From assembly GCA_031406385.1 (NCBI GenBank), contig JANOHI010000244.1, positions 1 to 5,311 on the forward strand: a DNA stretch of 5,311 nucleotides, in the 5' to 3' direction. The notes beneath the pieces are model-generated. The model was not told the origin of the DNA. It worked only from the letters and a program-made list of their open reading frames with translations, and made no database searches. Below, piece by piece: positions 1-5,072 of the stretch. Origin of the DNA: JANLQX01 sp031406385 (GTDB lineage: Bacteria; Actinomycetota; Acidimicrobiia; Acidimicrobiales; JANYDT01). A program made the translations under genes and the position numbers. The stretch's first letter is position 1. Each line of letters opens with the position of its first letter.

Positions 1-277
1 CTTTGGTGAGGCGGTCGAGATCCTCGCGAATGGTTCGGTAGGACTCGATCGTCTCCGCTTGACTCACGATGTCGAGGTCGCCGCGCCCGGCGAACATCAG
101 CAGCGACACGTGCGACAACGGTTCAAGCCGGGCACCGATCCGGCTCTTCGTCTTGCGCACGCCTTTGGCCACACCTCGCACCTTGCCGCGAGAATCGCTA
201 AGCATGCTTACGATACGGTCGGACTCACCGAGTTTGTACGTACGCAGAACAACGCCGTTGCATCGGTAGAGGCTCAT
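1..277 (-). CDS. recO: DNA repair protein RecO, N-terminal part (cut by window start)
   Basis: RecO binds single-stranded DNA and, with RecR, helps load RecA on SSB-coated DNA in the RecFOR gap-repair pathway. The 92 visible codons begin MSLYRCNGVVLRTYKLGESD and continue with a GKVRGVAKGVRKTKSRIGAR stretch, then LEPLSHVSLLMFAGRGDLD and IVSQAETIESYR. This is the usual RecO N-terminal OB-fold: the GVVL-R-YKLGE-DRIV opening, the basic VAKGVRK-KSR-GA-LEP core and the QAETIE strand. The C-terminal helical and zinc-binding part lies outside the window. The ATG at 277-275 is chosen because the family starts just before the GVVL strand; no clear Shine-Dalgarno sequence precedes it. The gene lies downstream of uppS on the same strand with 185 bp between, so the two may be co-transcribed. 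The recO-uppS pairing is common in actinobacteria, though in Mycobacterium tuberculosis recO comes first. Confidence 0.93.
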   Translation of the reverse strand, partial: MSLYRCNGVVLRTYKLGESDRIVSMLSDSRGKVRGVAKGVRKTKSRIGARLEPLSHVSLLMFAGRGDLDIVSQAETIESYRTIREDLDRLTK

Positions 278-287
278 GTAGCGCTAC
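278..287. repeat. 10-bp perfect palindrome touching the recO start codon
   Basis: GTAGCGCTAC is its own reverse complement and ends directly at the recO ATG. It occupies the place where a ribosome binding site would be expected. It could be an operator or a small structure affecting recO initiation, or a coincidence in GC-rich DNA. Confidence 0.35.
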
Positions 288-300
288 CCGCGAGCATCGG

Positions 301-363
301 GTCGCCAGTGAGGCGAGCAGTGAAGCGCAGCGGAACAGCGCAGCGCAAAGAAGCAGAGCCTCA
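301..363. repeat. Intergenic repeat element, copy 1
   Basis: First of two near-identical copies. Positions 301-348 match 388-435 with one difference (A307 versus G394), and similarity continues more loosely to 363. Within the copy, GTGAGGC at 308-314 and GCCTCAC at 358-364 form 7-bp inverted ends enclosing 43 bp. Inside, AGCGCAGCG occurs twice in direct orientation (324-332 and 337-345) separated by GAAC. There is no transposase and no room for one, so it resembles a REP-like or MITE-like non-autonomous intergenic repeat. The mechanism is unknown. Confidence 0.8.
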
Positions 364-387
364 CGACGCACCGCCGAAAGACGTCTG

Positions 388-449
388 GTCGCCGGTGAGG
401 CGAGCAGTGAAGCGCAGCGGAACAGCGCAGCGCAATAAGCACAGCCTCA
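388..449. repeat. Intergenic repeat element, copy 2
   Basis: Second copy of the same element, 87 bp to the right of the first and in the same orientation, with 24 bp of unrelated sequence between them (364-387). Its left end GTGAGGC is at 395-401; its right end reads GCCTCAT at 444-450, so one end base has changed. It has the same internal AGCGCAGCG duplication. It lies 13 bp beyond the uppS stop codon, so transcripts reading from uppS to recO would carry both copies. Confidence 0.8.
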
Positions 450-462
450 TGGGTGAGCCATG

Positions 463-1281
463 TCAGGTCGGTTCGATGCCGCCGAAGCGTCGGGCCCGGC
501 CCTGGTACTCACGCACCGCGTCGTAGAGATCCTTGCGGCGGAAGTCGGGCCACAGCACGTCGGTGAACACGAGCTCCGAATAGGCGAGCTGCCACAACAG
601 GAAGTTCGACGTGCGGAACTCACCGGACGTGCGAACCATCAACTCGGGATCGGGCATATCGGGTGCGTAGAGGTACTTCGCGATGAGTTTCTCATCGACA
701 TCGCCACTCCGAACTCCGTCGTCGATCATTCGGGCTATGCCGTCGGCGAGTTCTGCTCGACCGCCGTAGTTGAAGGCGAACGACAGCGTCATGCGCCGGT
801 TCGCGGCCGTGAGCGCTTCGGCCTCTTCGATTTGGCGGATCAAGCGCTTCGGCACGCGCCAGTTGCGGCGGCCGATGAAGCGAACCCGCACCCCCAATTC
901 GTTCAGCTCATCTCGCCGCCGAGTAAGGATCGACTCGTTAAAGTTCATGAGGTAGCGGACCTCGTCGACGGGGCGACGCCAGTTCTCCGTGGAGAACGCG
1001 TACACGGTGAACCATCTGGTGCCGAGCGTGAGGGCACCGTGAACGGCATCGAACAGAGCCTCCTCGCCCGCTGCGTGGCCTTCGGTTCGGGGGAGACCTC
1101 GACGGCTCGCCCACCGCCCATTCCCGTCCATGACCGCAGCGATATGCACCGGGATGCGTGTGGGATCGACCCCCGATGGGAGTTCCAGCGCTACGGGCGC
1201 GATCGAACCGGCCCTGGCGGGGTTCTGATGGCCACGGGTGCGCCTCACGCCACTCACGGTACCCGCCACTCCTCCGGCCAT
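463..1281 (-). CDS. uppS: Isoprenyl transferase (cis-prenyl diphosphate synthase, UppS family)
   Basis: It adds isopentenyl units in cis to an allylic diphosphate, giving the polyprenyl diphosphate that becomes the lipid carrier for peptidoglycan and other wall polymers. The product is 272 aa. The family signature MDGNGRWA is at residues 51-58 with the catalytic, Mg-binding Asp52. It is followed by RGLPRTEGH to about 69, YAFSTENW at 94-101, and the diphosphate-binding RTSGEFRTSNFLLWQ from 217 with Arg217 and Arg223. The second metal ligand is probably Glu236 in AYSELVFTDVLWPDF. Every expected motif is present. The chain-length product (C50 or C55) cannot be read from this. The start is uncertain: the ATG at 1281 has no Shine-Dalgarno sequence, while a GTG at 1257-1255 has GGAGGA 12 bp upstream and would give 264 aa. 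The open frame runs much further upstream, but that part has no family similarity and crosses dinG. Divergent from dinG, upstream of recO. Confidence 0.95.
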   Translation of the reverse strand: MAGGVAGTVSGVRRTRGHQNPARAGSIAPVALELPSGVDPTRIPVHIAAVMDGNGRWASRRGLPRTEGHAAGEEALFDAVHGALTLGTRWFTVYAFSTENWRRPVDEVRYLMNFNESILTRRRDELNELGVRVRFIGRRNWRVPKRLIRQIEEAEALTAANRRMTLSFAFNYGGRAELADGIARMIDDGVRSGDVDEKLIAKYLYAPDMPDPELMVRTSGEFRTSNFLLWQLAYSELVFTDVLWPDFRRKDLYDAVREYQGRARRFGGIEPT

Positions 1282-1491
1282 CGAGACACAACCGCACCAA
1301 GCAGTGGCCCGGGAGCCCGGCCGGCTCGTTGCCTCGGTTCTGTCAGTGGGGTCGACCAGAATGGACGACCTCATGTCGCACTCTGCCCGCCCGCTGATCC
1401 ACGGCGTCACCCATGAACCGTTCGGCTCAGGTGCCGTGCAGGCAGCGAATCGGATTCCGTTCCGCTCGACCATCGTCCGCCCAACCGCCCG
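1282..1491. promoter_or_regulatory. Divergent uppS-dinG intergenic region
   Basis: This 210-bp stretch must contain the start signals for uppS (leftward) and dinG (rightward) unless they lie inside coding sequence. I find no convincing -35/-10 pair on either strand and no Shine-Dalgarno sequence just before either ATG. A short inverted repeat, TTCTG and CAGAA, flanks a GTCGAC site around 1339-1361. The right half holds the possible upstream ORF described separately. Confidence 0.4.
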
Positions 1492-1495
1492 ATGA
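1361..1495 (+). CDS. Possible 44-aa upstream ORF overlapping the dinG start (ATGA)
   Basis: A short open frame starts MDDLMSHSARPLIHGV and ends PTAR with a TGA at 1493-1495 that shares bases with the dinG ATG at 1492, giving an ATGA overlap. Such overlaps often couple translation of the second gene to the first. dinG has no visible Shine-Dalgarno sequence, so coupling would explain how it is translated. Against it: the ORF's own ATG has only a weak GTGGGG upstream, the peptide resembles nothing I know, and long open frames in wrong frames are common in GC-rich DNA. The frame is also open further upstream, to an ATG at 1238. Confidence 0.25.
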   Translation: MDDLMSHSARPLIHGVTHEPFGSGAVQAANRIPFRSTIVRPTAR

Positions 1496-3519
1496 CGAGC
1501 GCGTCCGAGGTCACCGACGCGCTCCGGCGCGTCACCTCGCAGCTTCCGGGTGGCGGCGAGGTTCGCGAGGGTCAGGCCGAGATGGCTGAGGCGGTGGTGG
1601 CAGCGATCCGCAAGGAGCGCCACCTCGTGGTCCAGGCCGGTACCGGTACCGGCAAGTCGCTTGGCTACCTCGTGCCGGCGTTGCTGTCGGGCAAGCGGGT
1701 CGTGGTGTCCACCGCAACGATTGCGCTCCAGGATCAGCTGGCATCGAAAGACCTGCCGTTTCTGACCAAGACCCTCGGCGTGCCGTTCACCTTCGCCCTC
1801 CTCAAGGGACGCAGCAACTACTTCTGCCTGCAAAAGGCTGCAGAGCTCCTGCAGTCGAGCAGCCAGGGCGAGCTGTCGCTTCCCGAGGACGACTCCGGGC
1901 CGCGTCGATCCAGCAAGGTCGATGTCGTGGCCGAGGTAACGGAACTGGCGGCGTGGTCAGCCACGACCGAGACCGGCGATCGGGCCGAACTCCCGACGGA
2001 ACCAAGCGTCGCGGCGTGGTCGGCGGTGAGCGTCAGCGCGGGGGAATGCCCCGGGGCGTCGAAGTGCCCGATCGGCGAGGCGTGTTTTGCGGAGAAGGCC
2101 CGGCAGCGGGCCTCGACCGCCGACGTGGTCATCGTCAACACCCACCTCTACGCCCAGCATGTCCGCACCGGTGGCTACGTGCTGCCCGACCATGACCTCG
2201 TGATTTTCGACGAAGCGCATGAAGTCGAAGACATCGTTGCCGACGGTCTCGGGATCGAGATTTCGTCGGGACGATTCTCGTTCCTCGCCGGACGCGCCCG
2301 CCAGGTGATCGCCGACTTCGACGCCGCCGTGAATCTTGTCGACGTGGGCACGCGACTCGACCGTGCCCTCGAAGGGCACAGCGGCCAACGCCTGCTCGTC
2401 GGGCCTGCCGCCGTCCCCGAGATTCGCGATGTGCTGGTGCTGGCGATGGAGCGGGTCAACCGCGCCATGAGCGCGTTGCGTGCCGTGCCCGCTACCGACA
2501 GCGGTGGTGTCGCCGCCCGTAAGCAACGGGCGCTCCAAGCGGCCACCGGACTCCTTGAAGAGCTCACGCTGGCCAGCGAACTCGGTGCGGTCCGTGCGGC
2601 GCCAGCACTGGCGGCTTCGGCGCGAGATGCCGACGACGACGACGACGGCTCCGACGCAACCCAGAAGCCGAAGTTCGACCTCGGTGAACGGGTGGCATGG
2701 GTCGAACCGGAGACCCCGACGCGCGGGCCGGTCCTACGTATCGCTCCGATCGAGATCGGTCCGAGCCTCGCCGCTGCGGTGTTCGAGAACACGGTGTCGA
2801 TTCTCACGAGCGCAACGATCCCGGCGAACCTCACGGCCCGCCTCGGACTGCCACCAGAGACCACCGACGAGCTCGATGTCGGCAGCCCCTTCGACTATGC
2901 CCACCAGGGCCTGTTGTACTGCGCGACCAGTCTCCCCGATCCCCGCAACGAGAAATACGAAGCGGCTATGCACGCCGAGTTGGCCCGGCTGCTGGCAGCC
3001 GCTGGCGGACGCACCCTCGCGCTGTTCACCAGTTGGAGAGCAATGCGGTCGGCCGCCGAGGCCATGGCCACGAAGGGGTTTCCGTTCCGCATCCTCACCC
3101 AATCCGAGCTTCCCAAGCCGCTGCTCACCAAGGTATTCGCCGAGGACGAAACGTCGTGCCTGTTCGCCACGATGGGGTTCTGGCAGGGCATCGACGTGCC
3201 CGGCCGGGCACTGTCGATGGTGGTCATCGACAAGCTCCCCTTCGCCCGCCCCGACGAACCGTTGCTGGTCGCCCGGCGCGAGAAGTTGGGCGACGCCGCG
3301 TTCCGTCTCCTCGACCTACCCCGCGCGGCGATGCTGCTCGCCCAGGGATGCGGTCGACTCATCCGTTCATCGACGGACCGCGGTGTTGTCGCCATCTTGG
3401 ACCCGCGCCTCAACACCGCGAAGTCCTATCGCTACGAACTCCTCAAGGCCCTTCCCCCGATGCGCCGCACTCGCCACCGAGGCGACGTCGAAGCCTTCCT
3501 CGCCGAAATCACCGGGTAG
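1492..3519 (+). CDS. dinG: ATP-dependent DNA helicase, DinG/XPD family with Fe-S cluster
   Basis: A superfamily 2 helicase expected to move 5' to 3' on DNA and to act on R-loops, D-loops or stalled forks in repair. The 675-aa product starts directly with the helicase; there is no N-terminal DnaQ-like exonuclease as in Bacillus DinG. A REGQ motif is at residues 25-28, the Walker A motif GTGTGKS at 50-56 and motif Ia STATIALQDQL at 73-83. Four cysteines fit the Fe-S cluster domain: 112, 186, 192 and 198, close to the spacing in Escherichia coli DinG. The DEAH box is at 240-243 and motif III TSATI at 439-443. ATMGFWQGIDVPG lies at 559-571 and motif VI QGCGRLIRSSTDRG from 618, with Arg622 and Arg625. 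All key residues are intact. An acidic run (DADDDDDGSD, 379-388) lies in a poorly conserved linker between the Arch-like region and the second helicase domain. The first ATG is used because the REGQ motif follows closely. No SOS (LexA) box was found upstream. Confidence 0.95.
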   Translation: MTSASEVTDALRRVTSQLPGGGEVREGQAEMAEAVVAAIRKERHLVVQAGTGTGKSLGYLVPALLSGKRVVVSTATIALQDQLASKDLPFLTKTLGVPFTFALLKGRSNYFCLQKAAELLQSSSQGELSLPEDDSGPRRSSKVDVVAEVTELAAWSATTETGDRAELPTEPSVAAWSAVSVSAGECPGASKCPIGEACFAEKARQRASTADVVIVNTHLYAQHVRTGGYVLPDHDLVIFDEAHEVEDIVADGLGIEISSGRFSFLAGRARQVIADFDAAVNLVDVGTRLDRALEGHSGQRLLVGPAAVPEIRDVLVLAMERVNRAMSALRAVPATDSGGVAARKQRALQAATGLLEELTLASELGAVRAAPALAASARDADDDDDGSDATQKPKFDLGERVAWVEPETPTRGPVLRIAPIEIGPSLAAAVFENTVSILTSATIPANLTARLGLPPETTDELDVGSPFDYAHQGLLYCATSLPDPRNEKYEAAMHAELARLLAAAGGRTLALFTSWRAMRSAAEAMATKGFPFRILTQSELPKPLLTKVFAEDETSCLFATMGFWQGIDVPGRALSMVVIDKLPFARPDEPLLVARREKLGDAAFRLLDLPRAAMLLAQGCGRLIRSSTDRGVVAILDPRLNTAKSYRYELLKALPPMRRTRHRGDVEAFLAEITG

Positions 3520-3657
3520 TCACCGGCAGAACAGCTATGGGTGCGCGAAGTGTCACAAGGGTTCCGTCACAGTGAGGACCACACTTCCCCGGTGTAACAA
3601 CGCAGCATCTGTTTCGGGACAGACCGAGCGGATGTTCCTGGCCAAAAGGAGCCACCC
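3520..3657. promoter_or_regulatory. Intergenic region with inverted repeats between dinG and the RadC-like gene
   Basis: These 138 bp contain a perfect 7-bp inverted repeat, GAAGTGT at 3547-3553 and ACACTTC at 3581-3587. Outside it sits a 6-bp pair, CACCGG at 3521-3526 and CCGGTG at 3589-3594. Inside, TCACAGTGA at 3567-3575 is a compact operator-like dyad. There is no T-run, so a standard intrinsic terminator for dinG is unlikely. A weak -10-like TGTAAC lies at 3593-3598 without a matching -35 box. The region plausibly holds the promoter of the next gene; which dyad matters is unknown. Confidence 0.35.
3644..3651 (+). promoter_or_regulatory. Strong ribosome binding site of the RadC-like gene
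   Basis: AAAAGGAG ends six bases before the ATG at 3658. It is the clearest Shine-Dalgarno sequence in the window and fixes the start of the downstream gene, and so also its clamp-like N-terminal peptide. Confidence 0.8.
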
Positions 3658-4263
3658 ATGGCTCAGCCCTCCCTGCCGTTCTCCGAGCCCATCGAAGGCC
3701 GCACCAGGCGCCATGCCGCGTCGATCCGTATCGCAACATCCCTTGCCCGGCGCGATGCATTCGATGGCCGCGCCACGATCGAAACCCCTCACGACGCTGC
3801 CGCAGAGATCGTGCCGATGTTCCGCACGATGCTGCGTGGGATCGTGTTGCTGCTGCTCGATGCGGCTCGCCGGCCGATGGTCGGCCTGGCGGTGCACGAC
3901 GCCCCGCGCAACGAGTTCGAACCGGTCGTCGACCTCCTTGCGTCACTCACCCACGACCGACCGCATGCGGTGATCCTGGGCGTACTCAGCCACGAGGCAG
4001 CGATGGAAGACGAGCCGTACGAGTTTGGCGACAACGTCCTCGCCACCACCGACCGGCTCGCCGTCGACGCGGCGACGGTGCATGCATGGGCTGAGTTCTC
4101 GGGTCACCTCGAGGCGATCGGCATCACGTTGCTCGACGTGATCGAGTGGACCCCGTGGAGTTGGGCTTCCGTCCACGCGCCTTCGGCGCCGTATCTCCGC
4201 GGCGACCTACGGCTCGGCGAGCGAACCGGGGGCCGTCACCCGCGGGCGAGTACCTCAAGGTGA
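3658..4263 (+). CDS. Hypothetical protein, probable RadC/JAB-fold domain without metal-binding residues
   Basis: I do not recognise a named gene. The 201-aa product is real by its strong ribosome binding site and its codon pattern. Residues 60-175 follow the order of the RadC C-terminal (JAB/MPN) domain: a hydrophobic strand ending LLLLD (64-68), an HAVILGVLSH strand (103-112), then D125 with TTDRLA (130-135). Next come a helix AEFSGHLEAI and GITLLDVIEW (155-164), which matches the GI-LLDH strand of RadC, and a final WSWASV strand. RadC proteins carry HNHPSGD-PS-D as the metal site; here only H112 sits near that place and the rest is absent, so protease-type catalysis is unlikely. The N-terminus reads MAQPSLPFSEP, whose Q3-L6-F8 pattern resembles a beta-clamp-binding peptide. 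Residues 12-35 are basic. No signal peptide or convincing membrane segment. It follows dinG by 138 bp on the same strand, probably with its own promoter. Both the fold assignment and a DNA-repair role are inference. Confidence 0.8.
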   Translation: MAQPSLPFSEPIEGRTRRHAASIRIATSLARRDAFDGRATIETPHDAAAEIVPMFRTMLRGIVLLLLDAARRPMVGLAVHDAPRNEFEPVVDLLASLTHDRPHAVILGVLSHEAAMEDEPYEFGDNVLATTDRLAVDAATVHAWAEFSGHLEAIGITLLDVIEWTPWSWASVHAPSAPYLRGDLRLGERTGGRHPRASTSR

Positions 4264-4985
4264 CCGGCCAGTTCGTCGGGCATCGACAGAAACGGCGAAT
4301 GGCTCGCTTCGAGGGTGATCGTGGTGAACGAATGAGCAGACGCCGATGCCGACGTGAAGAGCGCGTCCTGCACCTCGATCGGGATCGTGCGGTCTTGTGT
4401 GCACCGGATGTAGGTGGCGGGAATCGTCGCGAGCGGATCTCCGGAAACCGCGGAGGCCATGTTGCCCATTGGCTGGGCACTCAGGTTCGCCGCCGCGAAC
4501 GTCACGTCGTCGTCCGAACAGTCGCCGTAGAACACTGCCTTGGCAGCAGCCATGTCGGAGGTGTCGATTGTCGACAGTCCGTCCTCGCCGGCACGTATCA
4601 GCGGTCCGAGGAGTGACCGGGAGTGATCGGCGGGTACCGAGAAGAACGTTTTCCCTGGTGCCGTCACGATCGCGCAGAGGTACACGAGTTGGGAGACACG
4701 GGCGGCTGTCGCCGGCTCGCTCGCCGCCTCGCTGATGACCAGTCCGCCATAGGAGTGACCGACCAGCACCACCGGCCCGTCGATGGCGGCGATCACGTCG
4801 CGCACTCGCTGCGCGTCCTCGTCAAGCCCGCCCGGGGTTCCCGTATCGCTGCCGTGGCCGGGGAGATCGGGCGCGATCACCCTCACGTTCCGCGCCTCGA
4901 GCGCAGCAACGGCCTTGGCAAAACACCAGGCGCCATGCCAGGCACCGTGGATGAGAACAACCGTTGATGTTGCATTGGATGTCAT
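4236..4985 (-). CDS. Alpha/beta hydrolase (EstC / hydroxynitrile-lyase-like esterase family)
   Basis: A 249-aa cytoplasmic serine hydrolase. It opens TSTVVLIHGAWHGAW, with the oxyanion-hole HG at 13-14, then VIAPDLPGHGSDTGTPGG at 36-53. The nucleophile elbow GHSYGG is at 76-81 with Ser78. The probable acid is Asp198 in CTQDRTIP, and the probable catalytic base is His229 in ASHSPFLSMPDELAGHL. The full triad is present, and length and motif order match the family of small esterases related to EstC and plant hydroxynitrile lyases. The substrate cannot be told; haloalkane and C-C hydrolases share parts of this pattern. The start is the ATG at 4985, just before the first strand. It has no Shine-Dalgarno sequence, but a -10-like CAGAAT ends six bases upstream, which would suit a leaderless transcript. 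The 3' end overlaps the convergent RadC-like gene by 28 bp. No neighbour points to a pathway. Confidence 0.92.
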   Translation of the reverse strand: MTSNATSTVVLIHGAWHGAWCFAKAVAALEARNVRVIAPDLPGHGSDTGTPGGLDEDAQRVRDVIAAIDGPVVLVGHSYGGLVISEAASEPATAARVSQLVYLCAIVTAPGKTFFSVPADHSRSLLGPLIRAGEDGLSTIDTSDMAAAKAVFYGDCSDDDVTFAAANLSAQPMGNMASAVSGDPLATIPATYIRCTQDRTIPIEVQDALFTSASASAHSFTTITLEASHSPFLSMPDELAGHLEVLARG

Positions 4986-5072
4986 GCATGCATTCTGGCG
5001 TTCCGGCGAGCGAAGGACGACCTTGGCGTCCGTGAACGGCGTTTGGTTTGGCCACGGAAGGGCTCCGATATC
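4986..5072. promoter_or_regulatory. Divergent intergenic region between hydrolase and secreted-protein genes
   Basis: Leftward, CAGAAT (read on the minus strand, 4997-4992) lies six bases before the hydrolase ATG, in position for a leaderless start. Its -35 is not clear. Rightward, TTGGTT at 5043-5048 and CGATAT at 5066-5071 are 17 bp apart, a weak candidate promoter. GGAAGGG at 5056-5062 is a possible Shine-Dalgarno sequence ten bases before the GTG at 5073. The two rightward readings exclude each other in part, since a transcript started from that promoter would not include the Shine-Dalgarno sequence. Confidence 0.3.

Noticed and set aside
301..449. Two repeats with a 24-bp gap as a minimal CRISPR array
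   Set aside because: Only two units, each about 62 bp and imperfect, with no cas genes; the inverted ends point to an intergenic repeat element.
350..449. Small minus-strand peptides read from the repeats (for example one starting MRLCLLRCAV)
   Set aside because: The frames differ between the two copies and there is no ribosome binding site; they are likely by-products of the repeat.
59..526. A 155-aa plus-strand ORF with a 29-residue internal repeat
   Set aside because: It is antisense to recO and the uppS end; the peptide repeat only reflects the 87-bp spacing (a multiple of three) of the DNA repeats.
460..1416. A 318-aa plus-strand ORF
   Set aside because: Antisense to uppS, whose full set of family motifs shows the minus strand is coding.
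1415..1423. GAACCGTTC as a LexA (SOS) box upstream of dinG
   Set aside because: The actinobacterial box has four bases between GAAC and GTTC; here there is one, so the half-sites are wrongly spaced.
1282..1833. Extension of UppS to 456 aa in the same open frame
   Set aside because: The added part overlaps dinG coding sequence and has no similarity to UppS; the enzyme is complete from about 1281 or 1257.
2175..2864. A 229-aa minus-strand ORF, Ser/Ala/Arg-rich
   Set aside because: Antisense to the middle of dinG, no recognisable motif.
2480..3973. A 497-aa plus-strand ORF, Arg/Ser/Pro-rich
   Set aside because: Out-of-frame shadow of dinG and of the RadC-like gene; composition typical of a shifted GC-rich frame.
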